Assembly: GCA_937884685.1 (NCBI GenBank)
Contig: CAKZYM010000192.1
Coordinates: 1-6,487 of the forward strand
DNA: 6,487 nucleotides
DNA from: an uncultured Calothrix sp.
Lineage (GTDB): Bacteria > Cyanobacteriota > Cyanobacteriia > Cyanobacteriales > Nostocaceae
Direction of reading: 5' to 3'
Position 1 is the first letter of the stretch, and each line of letters begins with the position of its first letter. Positions 1 to 5,591 of this stretch are shown piece by piece. Below the pieces are notes generated by a model that saw nothing but the letters and a program-made list of their open reading frames with translations, was not told where the DNA came from and ran no database searches. The translations under genes and the position numbers were made by a program.

Positions 1-489
1 AAAGCACTCCAACGTAACAGGTTATTTCAAGCAGCAGTCAAACCAAAAATTATCCGTCCGATGATTTTCAGTTGTTATTCCGTGGGTATGTACTACGGTT
101 CTCACACTGATAACGCAATAATGGGTGGGGAAAAGCCAATCCGCTCTGATGTTTCATTTACCTTATTCCTAAATTCCCCTTCAAGTTACAAAGGAGGAGA
201 ATTAGTTATTGACACAAGCTTAGGAGAACAAGCTTTCAAACTAGAAGCAGGTTCGATGATTGTATATCCTTCCACAACCTTGCATCGAGTTGAAACAGTA
301 GTCGAAGGTAAGCGTCTAGCAGCAGTCAGTTGGGTACAAAGCTTCGTTCGCGAACCATCAGAGCGCGAAATATTATTTGACCTAGATACAGCCAAACAAG
401 TCATGTTTCAAAAACACGGTAAAACCCCAGAATTTGACTTAATCAGCAAAACTCACGCTAACTTGCTGCGGAAATGGGCGGAAGTTTAG
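1..489 (+). CDS. PKHD-type Fe(II)/2-oxoglutarate hydroxylase, C-terminal part (5' end outside window)
   Basis: The reading frame is open from the first base, so the ATG at 61 is probably internal and the gene starts upstream; 162 residues are visible. Their order and spacing resemble the C-terminal two thirds of the YbiX/PiuC family, usually about 225 residues. In the visible numbering the HxD iron ligands are H35 and D37 (bases 103-111), the distal iron ligand is H95 (283-285, in a YPSTTLHRV motif), and R105 is the likely 2-oxoglutarate carboxylate anchor, followed by the family-like segment SWVQS. A TLFLN...YKGGELV stretch is the expected double-stranded beta-helix strand. The family hydroxylates an unknown substrate; in proteobacteria it often lies near siderophore receptors, but no iron gene is visible here. 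It ends convergent with hemA, and a heptamer array begins one base after its TAG. Family assignment is firm, substrate unknown. Confidence 0.88.
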   Translation, partial: KALQRNRLFQAAVKPKIIRPMIFSCYSVGMYYGSHTDNAIMGGEKPIRSDVSFTLFLNSPSSYKGGELVIDTSLGEQAFKLEAGSMIVYPSTTLHRVETVVEGKRLAAVSWVQSFVREPSEREILFDLDTAKQVMFQKHGKTPEFDLISKTHANLLRKWAEV

Positions 490-490
490 T

Positions 491-546
491 CAGTTATCAG
501 TTATCAGTGAACAGTTATCAATTATTAGTTATTAGTTATGAGTGAC
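491..546 (+). repeat. Heptamer tandem array A (CAGTTAT type)
   Basis: Eight 7-base units with variation: CAGTTAT, CAGTTAT, CAGTGAA, CAGTTAT, CAATTAT, TAGTTAT, TAGTTAT and a last degenerate GAGTGAC. The array starts one base after the hydroxylase stop codon. It belongs to the short tandemly repeated repetitive (STRR-like) class known in heterocystous cyanobacteria. Bases 510-520 are an exact inverted match to 653-663 in array B. Confidence 0.85.
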
Positions 547-551
547 TATGG

Positions 552-569
552 TTATTCCAATTATTCCAA
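552..569. repeat. Two copies of a 9-base direct repeat
   Basis: TTATTCCAA occurs twice back to back (552-560 and 561-569) in the hydroxylase-hemA gap. It differs in period from the flanking heptamers and is probably a chance or slippage product. Confidence 0.5.
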
Positions 570-642
570 TTAATTTTTGTGTTAGAAGCGTCTTGTTGGT
601 GAGCTTAGTACTTGTTAATCGTTAACGAATAATTACTTGCTT

Positions 643-689
643 CACAGTTAACTGATAACTGTTAACTGTTAACTGTTAACTGAACTGTT
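643..689 (-). repeat. Heptamer tandem array B (AACTGTT type), overlapping the hemA stop
   Basis: On the + strand the units are CACAGTT (degenerate), AACTGAT, three perfect AACTGTT, a 5-base AACTG and a final AACTGTT. On the hemA sense strand this reads AACAGTT. The array contains the hemA stop codon (676-678) and the last codons of the gene, so gene end and repeat are the same DNA. Either the array grew out of the gene's own 3' end or it was inserted and supplied the stop. Confidence 0.85.
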
Positions 690-1962
690 CTTCTGCATCT
701 AAATTAAATAATTTTTGTAGAGTTTGCATGCAGTGTCTTCTAGCTTCGACATCTTGCTGCGCTCTCAATTGCACCATCGGGTCGTGTAATATTTTGTTGA
801 CGATTCCTCTGGTTAGAGCTTCAATAACTTCTTGATGTTTTTCGCCAAATTCTGAACCCAATCTTGATAAAGCTTTCTCTAATTCTTGTTCGCGAATGGT
901 TTCAATTTTGTTTCGTAAAGAACTAATAGTAGAAACTGCTTCAAGACTGCGCCACCAATTATCAAAAGCTTCTACCTCTTGTTCTAGAATACCTTCTGCT
1001 TCTAACGCCATTTGACGGCGAGTTTCTTGGTTTTGTGCGACTACAGCTTTTAAGTCATCAACATTAAATGCTTGTACGTTATCTAATTCATTCACATTTG
1101 AATGAACGTTACGCGGTACAGAAATATCAAATAACATTAAAGGACGACTGGGTTCTAAAACCAATTCTAATTTGCTACGGTCAAGTATTGGCTCTGTTGC
1201 AGAAGTACTTGTAAAGACTAAATCGCTCTCGTTAATTATTGGCATCATTTCTTCGAGAGGTTGAGTTCGGATTGTACAAGCACTAAATTTGTTTGCTAAA
1301 TCCTCAGCCCTTTTCATCGAGCGATTTAAAATACAAATTTCATCCGCACCTTTAGATATCAAATGCTTTACCAGCAACCGCGACATTTTTCCCGCACCAA
1401 CAATGGTAACTCTTGCTGCTGCTAAATTTTGTACTTTTACTTGAGCTAATTCAACCGCAGCCGAACTGATGGAAACCGCACCAGTTCCGATACTGGTTTC
1501 ACTACGCACGCGCTTACCGGCAGTTATTGCTTGTTTAAATAATTTATTTAAAACTGTTTTAATGCCTTTATATTGCTGACCAATTTTATGAGTGGTCTTG
1601 ACCTGAGCCAAAATTTGACCTTCTCCAAGTACCAAACTATCTAAACCAGCCGAAACTCTCATCAAATGCATTACCGCATCTTGATGCAGCAGCATGAATA
1701 AGTGGGGTCTTAAAGAAGTTACAGGCAGTTTGCTATGTTCCGAAAGAAACTGAATTACTTCTCGAATACCTTGTTCGCTTTCTTGAGCAACTATATAAAT
1801 TTCCAAACGGTTACAAGTACTCAGAACTGTAACCTCTTCAATACTGGGATAGCTTAACAGGTGAGCGATTGCGCCTTCCGTCTGTGGTTCGGGGATGCTG
1901 AGCTTCACTCGAACTTCTACTGGGGCTGTTTTGTGGCTTAACCCTACTACTGCTATATGCAT
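676..1962 (-). CDS. hemA: Glutamyl-tRNA reductase
   Basis: Catalyses NADPH-dependent reduction of glutamyl-tRNA(Glu) to glutamate-1-semialdehyde, the committed first step of the C5 route to 5-aminolevulinate, haem, chlorophyll and bilins; cytosolic. The 428-residue length fits the family. The N-terminal catalytic domain (about 1-150) carries the STCNRLEIY motif with the nucleophile C50 and the GLDSLVLGEGQILAQVK signature (106-122). The NADPH domain (about 165-310) has VTIVGAGKMS with the dinucleotide-binding glycines at 189-191. The C-terminal dimerisation domain (about 311-428) is helical and charged. The ATG at 1962 starts MHIAVVGLSHKTAPVEVR, the normal N-terminus; no clear Shine-Dalgarno is seen. 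It lies downstream of glpX on the same strand, but the 350-base gap with arrays suggests its own promoter. The final two codons and stop lie in array B. Nothing in the active site is missing. Confidence 0.97.
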   Translation of the reverse strand: MHIAVVGLSHKTAPVEVRVKLSIPEPQTEGAIAHLLSYPSIEEVTVLSTCNRLEIYIVAQESEQGIREVIQFLSEHSKLPVTSLRPHLFMLLHQDAVMHLMRVSAGLDSLVLGEGQILAQVKTTHKIGQQYKGIKTVLNKLFKQAITAGKRVRSETSIGTGAVSISSAAVELAQVKVQNLAAARVTIVGAGKMSRLLVKHLISKGADEICILNRSMKRAEDLANKFSACTIRTQPLEEMMPIINESDLVFTSTSATEPILDRSKLELVLEPSRPLMLFDISVPRNVHSNVNELDNVQAFNVDDLKAVVAQNQETRRQMALEAEGILEQEVEAFDNWWRSLEAVSTISSLRNKIETIREQELEKALSRLGSEFGEKHQEVIEALTRGIVNKILHDPMVQLRAQQDVEARRHCMQTLQKLFNLDAEEQFS

Positions 1963-2195
1963 CTGATAAATGGTAATTGCTAACTATTTATTGATAATTG
2001 ATAAAAGAAATTGGGAATTGGAAAAAGCTAGGAGTTAAGAGTTATTAGTTATGAGTTATGAATTATTTGAATCAAAATTCCCCTATGATCTTTCAAGATT
2101 TTGAGATAAGTCTCAAATGATATTAAAAGGGATTATCAACGCAATTAAGAAAATTTGAAAGCTTAATTAACATTTAACGTGAATCATTTTTTCAA
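1963..2195. other. Probable hemA upstream region, with a small palindrome
   Basis: This part of the glpX-hemA gap must hold the hemA 5' region. I found no convincing -35/-10 pair on the minus strand. It has 7-base-period sequence near hemA (see 1991-2064) and a perfect inverted repeat: TTTGAGA (2100-2106), loop TAAG, TCTCAAA (2111-2117), which could be an operator or a small hairpin. No open frame here looks like a gene. Confidence 0.45.
1991..2064 (+). repeat. Degenerate heptamer array C upstream of hemA
   Basis: The clear part is 2030-2064: AGGAGTT, AAGAGTT, ATTAGTT, ATGAGTT, ATGAATT. Just before it, two TTGATAA units (1991-2004) and the pair AATTGGG, AATTGGA (2009-2022) keep the same period. 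On the hemA sense strand the units read in the AACT direction, opposite to array D across the gap. Bases 2029-2044 are an exact inverted match to 2202-2217 and again to 2258-2273. Confidence 0.75.
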
Positions 2196-2310
2196 AATTC
2201 CTAACTCTTAACTCCTAACTCCTAACTCCTAACTCCTAACTCCTAACTCCTAACTCCTAACTCTTAACTCCTAACTCCTAACTCCTAACTCCTAACTCCT
2301 AACTCCTACT
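2196..2310 (-). repeat. Heptamer tandem array D (AACTCCT), 15 in-phase units
   Basis: From 2203 to 2307 there are 15 unbroken 7-base units: 13 are AACTCCT and two (2203-2209, 2259-2265) are AACTCTT. A divergent AATTCCT precedes them and a partial ACT follows. On the glpX sense strand the unit is AGGAGTT, starting three bases after the stop codon. Each strand carries a stop triplet (TAG or TAA) every 7 bases, so no frame stays open through it. The homogeneity suggests recent expansion, so copy number probably varies between strains. It is the cleanest member of the family here. Confidence 0.95.
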
Positions 2311-2312
2311 TT

Positions 2313-3350
2313 TTAGGTGAGACTAATGATTTCTGGCTTATCGGTCATATGGATGGTATCAACAAACCGGACAGTTTTGGATTGACTAGAAATTACTAAG
2401 CTTTGAGTTCTAGCTCCACCATGGAAAAAGCGAACCCCTTCCATTAAAGTTCCGGGAGTAATACCGCAAGCTGCAAATAGTACGTTCTCTCCGTTAGCTA
2501 GTTCTTCTGCTGTGTAAACTTTATCTGGGTCATTAATACCCATTTCTTTGAGTCTTGCAAGGTTGCTTTCCTTGCTTTCACCAATTAAACCTGTTTTTAC
2601 TATTTCTGGATCGTAAATCAATTGTCCTTGGAAGTGACCGCCCAAGCAACGCATTGCAGCAGCAGAAATTACACCTTCAGGTGCAGCACCGATACCCATT
2701 AGAGCATGAATATTAGTACCTTCAAAACCGCAGGAAATAGCAGCAGAAACATCTCCATCGCTAATTAAACGTACTCTTGCGCCAGCTTGACGAATTTCCG
2801 CAATTAAATCTTTGTGACGGGGACGGTCCATCACTACTACTACTAACTCCTCAACGGAACGATTCATGCACTCAGACAGAATTTTGAGGTTTTCAGTAGC
2901 AGACTTATTAATATCTACTTTGCCTTTAGCTTGTGATGGTGCTGCTAACTTTTTCATATAAAAGTCAGGTGCAGCAAATAAGCCACCTTTTTCTGAAATT
3001 GCCAAAACAGCCATCGAACCATTTTGACCGTATGCGACCAAGTTAGTACCTTCGCAAGGGTCAACTGCGATGTCAATTTCAACTAATTCATCTGGGTTAC
3101 AGAAAGTTTTAGCATCTTCGCGAGTACAAATCCCCACTTCTTCACCAATGTAAAGCATGGGAGCATCATCGCGTTCGCCTTCTCCAATCACAATGCGTCC
3201 GCGCATGTAGATTTTGTTCATTCTTTCCCGCATAGCTTCTACAGCTACTTGGTCTGCGGTATTCTTTTCACCTTTACCCATCCATCGAGCGCTGGCGATC
3301 GCCGCTTGCTCAACTACCTCAATAATCTCTAATCCAAGAGTATTTTCCAC
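2313..3350 (-). CDS. glpX: Class II fructose-1,6-/sedoheptulose-1,7-bisphosphatase
   Basis: Dephosphorylates fructose-1,6-bisphosphate and, in cyanobacteria, sedoheptulose-1,7-bisphosphate in the Calvin cycle and gluconeogenesis. The 345 residues cover the whole GlpX fold. Metal and phosphate residues expected from the cyanobacterial enzyme are present: D33, E57 in GRIVIGEGERDD, D97 and E100 in VDPCEGT, and E225 in GIGAAPEGV. RLISDGDVSAA (194-204) and ACGITPGTLMEGVRFF (294-309) are further conserved blocks. The start is GTG at 3350, giving the usual N-terminus MENTLGLEIIEVVEQAAIAS; a GAGAGGG eight bases upstream supports it. The frame runs open for about 20 more codons upstream (to an in-frame TAA) but has no ATG, GTG or TTG there. 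The hemA neighbour on the same strand is, from memory, a common cyanobacterial pairing. Heptamer array D begins almost at its stop. Confidence 0.97.
   Translation of the reverse strand: MENTLGLEIIEVVEQAAIASARWMGKGEKNTADQVAVEAMRERMNKIYMRGRIVIGEGERDDAPMLYIGEEVGICTREDAKTFCNPDELVEIDIAVDPCEGTNLVAYGQNGSMAVLAISEKGGLFAAPDFYMKKLAAPSQAKGKVDINKSATENLKILSECMNRSVEELVVVVMDRPRHKDLIAEIRQAGARVRLISDGDVSAAISCGFEGTNIHALMGIGAAPEGVISAAAMRCLGGHFQGQLIYDPEIVKTGLIGESKESNLARLKEMGINDPDKVYTAEELANGENVLFAACGITPGTLMEGVRFFHGGARTQSLVISSQSKTVRFVDTIHMTDKPEIISLT
3295..3302. repeat. HIP1 octamer
   Basis: GCGATCGC, inside the extended palindrome GGCGATCGCC (3294-3303), lies within the first 20 codons of glpX. HIP1 is strongly over-represented in many cyanobacterial genomes, so it supports the taxonomic reading. 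It is the only copy I found in the window. Confidence 0.9.
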
Positions 3351-3358
3351 GGAGTCTG

Positions 3359-3365
3359 CCCTCTC
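3359..3365 (-). promoter_or_regulatory. Shine-Dalgarno deciding the GTG start of glpX
   Basis: On the minus strand GAGAGGG is followed by eight bases (CAGACTCC) and then GTG. This supports the GTG at 3350 over any upstream non-standard start. It is the best ribosome binding site in the window; the other starts have none or weak ones. Confidence 0.6.
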
Positions 3366-3557
3366 AATTGCTTGGTCATTCGCGGTGTTTATTGCGAATT
3401 GCGATGTCAGTTATTAAGTCTACCAAAGGGCGTATACCCGTGGAAATCCGTCTTGCCTTGGGTTTTTGTTAAGTTTTGCTGCCGAGTATATTTCTGACAT
3501 TGAACAGGGAGCATGTATAACTATTCTATTTTAGTACTTTTTATTACCTTTATTCGG

Positions 3558-3579
3558 ATGATATTTTAATGATATTTTA
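3558..3579. repeat. 11-base tandem duplication
   Basis: ATGATATTTTA occurs twice in direct succession (3558-3568, 3569-3579), followed by AT as if a third copy began. It lies in AT-rich intergenic DNA about 210 bases upstream of the glpX start. Slippage is the simplest origin. Confidence 0.6.
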
Positions 3580-3836
3580 ATTTTAATTAACAAATATTGA
3601 GTTAAGCTTTACATGATTTTGAATTATTAATTGGTTTTGAGTTTTTACTTGTACAAATGCCTGTTAGTACTAGAGAAAAAGCTAATATAATATGGTATAT
3701 TTTGTAATAAGATATATAGAAATAGTTGTTTAATCAAACTAACTGTAAATCTCTCAAAATGAGAATAAAATTAGTAGTAAGCAGAAAATATGAGTCAATG
3801 TTTTCGTAATTTATACATCAGCATTATAGAAGCTAT

Positions 3837-3946
3837 TAGTCTATCCCATTAGTTTTGACGGAATGTAGAGACTTACCAATACTAAATCTCCCGAAGTCAA
3901 CAAGAAAACGAATCCGTCAAAATGAATAAAAAGGACAGTTAGACTA
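3837..3946. repeat. Nested imperfect inverted repeat in the glpX-grxC gap
   Basis: Three pairs of arms nest inside each other: TAGTCTA (3837-3843) with TAGACTA (3940-3946), TTTTGACGGA (3853-3862) with TCCGTCAAAA (3913-3922), and GACTT (3870-3874) with AAGTC (3894-3898). All three match exactly. The 110-base unit could be a decayed palindromic mobile element or a structured transcript; the sequence alone does not decide. Confidence 0.6.
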
Positions 3947-4065
3947 TCTAAATATTACTAATTTGTATCTTAGTTAAAATTCAAAACAATAAAAATACAA
4001 AGCAAATTGATTTACTTGTAATATTGGCTATTCATTCAGTGAGCATTAATCTGATTCTATAGTCG

Positions 4066-4083
4066 TAAGCATTCACATGCTTA
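4066..4083. repeat. Small perfect palindrome upstream of grxC
   Basis: TAAGCAT (4066-4072), loop TCAC, ATGCTTA (4077-4083), about 135 bases before the grxC start. It has the size of a protein-binding dyad or a weak hairpin, with no T-tract after it. No known cyanobacterial regulator box is recognised in it. Confidence 0.35.
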
Positions 4084-4218
4084 AATAGCTAAAGTCGAAA
4101 TTGTGTATACAGCGCTCAGGTATCACGGCATAAATTTGAGTAAACAGAAAACGGAAAACAGGATTCTGCTAGGCTAAAAGAAAGTTTCATAAATTTCACA
4201 ACATTTATCAATCAAAAT

Positions 4219-4536
4219 ATGTTCGATTTTCTTAATCCACTTTTAGGTCGTCATCCCGAAAAAATTCAAGCAAACGTAGAAATTTATACTTGGCAGACTT
4301 GTCCTTACTGTATCCGTGCAAAAATGCTTTTGTGGTGGAAAGGAGTTAAATTCACCGAATACAAAATTGATGGAGATGCGACAGCTAGAAACGCAATGAC
4401 CGAACGTGCAAATGGAAAACGCACATTACCGCAAATTTTCATTAATAATCAACACGTTGGTGGTTGCGACGAACTGTACCAATTAGATACTCAAGGTCAG
4501 CTTGATTCCCTATTAAATCAGCCAGCAACAGCTTAG
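4219..4536 (+). CDS. grxC: Glutaredoxin (dithiol, GrxC/Grx3 type)
   Basis: Small cytosolic thiol-disulfide oxidoreductase that reduces disulfides and glutathionylated proteins with glutathione. The 105 residues form one thioredoxin fold. The dithiol site is CPYC (28-31) in YTWQTCPYCIRAK; the cis-proline loop is TLPQIF (P71); the glutathione-binding GGCDE follows at 81-85. A 20-residue N-terminal extension (MFDFLNPLLGRHPEK...) precedes the fold; it makes the protein longer than the roughly 88-residue minimal forms and, from memory, is usual in Nostocales homologues. A CxxC site argues against the monothiol CGFS class. No Shine-Dalgarno is evident before the ATG. In many cyanobacteria the next gene is gshB; here it is not, and a terminator follows, so the gene looks monocistronic. 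Confidence 0.95.
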   Translation: MFDFLNPLLGRHPEKIQANVEIYTWQTCPYCIRAKMLLWWKGVKFTEYKIDGDATARNAMTERANGKRTLPQIFINNQHVGGCDELYQLDTQGQLDSLLNQPATA

Positions 4537-4603
4537 GATTTAAAGCTTTTCCCATAAAAAATTGGCATCATATAATTTTTTCTAAGTACTTATCAATTTT
4601 AAA

Positions 4604-4640
4604 AGCCCGACTTATAGAACAAGTTGGGTTATTTTTCTTT
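4604..4640 (+). terminator. Rho-independent terminator of grxC
   Basis: A 10-base-pair stem, AGCCCGACTT (4604-4613) with AAGTTGGGTT (4621-4630), contains two G-T wobbles and a 7-base loop. It is followed by ATTTTTCTTT (4631-4640), giving a T-rich run on the plus strand. It lies 67 bases after the grxC stop, before the palindromic repeats. Confidence 0.65.
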
Positions 4641-4682
4641 ATAAGCTGCAAAATATCTACCATAAACCTTCTTTTACCCCGT

Positions 4683-4731
4683 CAGGGGTTGCAAACCCCT
4701 GTCTAATAGCAAAAGTCCTCTAAAGAGGACT
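4683..4731 (-). repeat. Two-hairpin palindromic element, copy 1
   Basis: Hairpin one pairs CAGGGGTT (4683-4690) with AACCCCTG (4694-4701). The 9-base linker TCTAATAGC (4702-4710) and AAA follow. Hairpin two pairs AGTCCTC (4714-4720) with GAGGACT (4725-4731), loop TAAA. The copy at 4927-4977 has the same parts in reverse orientation. This looks like a non-autonomous, REP- or MITE-like element; there is no T-tract, so a terminator is less likely. I cannot name its family. Strand is assigned arbitrarily, opposite to copy 2. Confidence 0.75.
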
Positions 4732-4794
4732 GAAGAAATACCTATCAAAATTAATGTAGTGGAGCAATAGTGCTTTGTTCCATAAAAATAGATT

Positions 4795-4851
4795 AGTTTG
4801 TAGCGAGGATTTTAATCCTCAATATAAGATTTTAAAATCTTACTACAAACT
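4795..4851. repeat. 57-base cloverleaf palindromic element
   Basis: Terminal inverted repeats AGTTTGTAG (4795-4803) and CTACAAACT (4843-4851) match perfectly over 9 bases. Inside are two perfect hairpins, GAGGATT/AATCCTC (4805-4820) and TAAGATTTT/AAAATCTTA (4825-4842), so the unit can fold as a four-way junction. An outer 8-base pair, TGTTCCAT (4776-4783) and ATGGAACA (4869-4876), encloses it. It resembles the small miniature palindromes scattered through cyanobacterial intergenic regions; it has no coding content. Confidence 0.8.
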
Positions 4852-4926
4852 TTTAACCATCAAAATTAATGGAACAGACTATTAGTTATAAAGGATAAAC
4901 GACATTTATTTTTCGATTAATTCTCC

Positions 4927-4977
4927 AGTCCTATTCATAGGACTTGAGCTATTAGACCGGGGTTTTCAACCTCGGTC
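4927..4977 (+). repeat. Two-hairpin palindromic element, copy 2 (inverted)
   Basis: Hairpin one pairs AGTCCTAT (4927-4934) with ATAGGACT (4937-4944). GCTATTAGA (4948-4956) is the exact reverse complement of the linker in copy 1. Hairpin two pairs GACCGGGGTT (4955-4964) with AACCTCGGTC (4968-4977) with one G-T wobble. Against copy 1 reversed, the first hairpin agrees at 15 of 18 positions and the second at 15 of 19 core positions, with compensatory changes. Confidence 0.75.
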
Positions 4978-5041
4978 GGGTATACGATACACAACCAGCA
5001 AAATTAATATGGGTAATAGTTGAATCTAACCGAAAAAAACT

Positions 5042-5097
5042 AACTCCTAACTCCTAACTCCTAACTTCTAATTCCTAATTCCTAACTCCTAACTCTA
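5042..5097 (-). repeat. Heptamer tandem array E directly upstream of tadA
   Basis: Eight in-phase units: three AACTCCT, AACTTCT, two AATTCCT, AACTCCT and AACTCTA. It ends eight bases before the tadA ATG, so it occupies the region where a ribosome binding site and leader would lie. The unit is the same as in array D, about 2.7 kb away. Confidence 0.9.
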
Positions 5098-5105
5098 TTA
5101 AGAAT

Positions 5106-5591
5106 ATGTTAAGTCAGTATTCAGAATATCTAATACACAGAAAATGGATGAAAGAAGCTCTAAAGCTGGCTCAAGTAGCAGGAGATGCGGGTGAAGTTCC
5201 TGTAGGCGCTGTTATTATTGATTCATCCAAAAATATGATTGCAGAAGGTGAAAATAGAAAACAACGCGACAATGACCCCACAGCTCATGCGGAAATTCTC
5301 GCTATTAGAGAAGCGACACGTAGGTTAAAAACTTGGCGACTTCATGAATGTACTCTCTACGTTACTCTCGAACCTTGTCCGATGTGTGCTGGTGCTATTG
5401 TGCAAGCCCGTATAGGTCTATTAATCTATGGAGTAGATGACCCGAAAACTGGTGCAATTCGGACTGTTACGAACATTCCCGATAGTGCGGCTTCAAATCA
5501 CCGTTTAAGTGTAATCGGAGGCATTCTTGAGTCTGAGTGTCGCACTGAATTACAAACTTGGTTTGCTAATCGGCGACATAGTACAACATAA
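5106..5591 (+). CDS. tadA: tRNA(Arg) adenosine-34 deaminase
   Basis: Zinc-dependent deaminase that converts the wobble adenosine of tRNA-Arg(ACG) to inosine, needed to read CGU, CGC and CGA codons; acts as a homodimer. The 161-residue length is normal. The cytidine/deoxycytidylate deaminase core is complete: VPVGAV (31-36), the zinc ligand and proton-shuttle residues H61 and E63 in TAHAEI, and the P-C-x-x-C box PCPMC (C91, C94). The distal LIYGVDDPKTGA segment (106-117) is TadA-like, which argues for a tRNA deaminase rather than guanine or cytosine deaminase. The chosen ATG gives about ten residues before the conserved HRKWMKEALKLA helix; a later ATG at residue 15 would cut into it. No Shine-Dalgarno is visible because array E ends eight bases upstream. 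The acyltransferase follows after 116 bases on the same strand. Confidence 0.95.
   Translation: MLSQYSEYLIHRKWMKEALKLAQVAGDAGEVPVGAVIIDSSKNMIAEGENRKQRDNDPTAHAEILAIREATRRLKTWRLHECTLYVTLEPCPMCAGAIVQARIGLLIYGVDDPKTGAIRTVTNIPDSAASNHRLSVIGGILESECRTELQTWFANRRHSTT

Larger units (their letters stand above)
3351..4218. other. Long divergent intergenic region between glpX and grxC
   Basis: 868 AT-rich bases with stops in all frames and no credible gene. It must contain promoters for glpX (leftward) and grxC (rightward). A minus-strand TATACT (3485-3490) and a plus-strand TATAAT (3686-3691) are visible, but neither has a good -35, so I do not call them. Structured elements inside are listed separately: an 11-base tandem duplication, a nested inverted repeat and a small palindrome. 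Confidence 0.6.
4744..5008. repeat. Three dispersed direct copies of CAAAATTAAT
   Basis: CAAAATTAAT occurs at 4746-4755, 4861-4870 and 4999-5008. The first two share the longer ATCAAAATTAATG (4744-4756, 4859-4871), and copies two and three share a preceding AACCA. Each copy lies 7-21 bases to the right of one of the three palindromic elements. This could mark an ancestral repeated unit of which the hairpins are part. Confidence 0.55.

Noticed and set aside
186..404. 72-codon open frame on the minus strand
   Set aside because: It lies wholly antisense to the hydroxylase, which has clear active-site motifs; the translation shows no recognisable domain.
2196..2310. CRISPR array
   Set aside because: Units are 7 bases with no spacers, and no cas gene is present; this is a simple tandem repeat.
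3351..3413. N-terminal extension of glpX upstream of GTG
   Set aside because: The frame is open for about 20 codons but has no ATG, GTG or TTG, while the GTG has a good Shine-Dalgarno and gives the normal family N-terminus.
3214..3417. 67-codon open frame on the plus strand
   Set aside because: It is mostly antisense to the conserved N-terminus of glpX and covers its ribosome binding site; no domain is recognisable.
3485..3490. Minus-strand TATACT as the glpX promoter -10
   Set aside because: Distance to the GTG is plausible (about 135 bases), but there is no -35 element; too weak to list as a feature.
3686..3691. Perfect TATAAT as a rightward promoter
   Set aside because: No acceptable -35 at 16-18 bases, over 500 bases from grxC, and in AT-rich DNA where the hexamer is expected by chance.
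3790..3852. 20-codon ATG frame in the glpX-grxC gap
   Set aside because: Too short, no ribosome binding site, and it overlaps the left arms of the nested inverted repeat; chance is enough.
4795..4851. tRNA gene suggested by the cloverleaf fold
   Set aside because: Only 57 bases, two internal arms instead of three, no anticodon or T-loop consensus and no CCA end.
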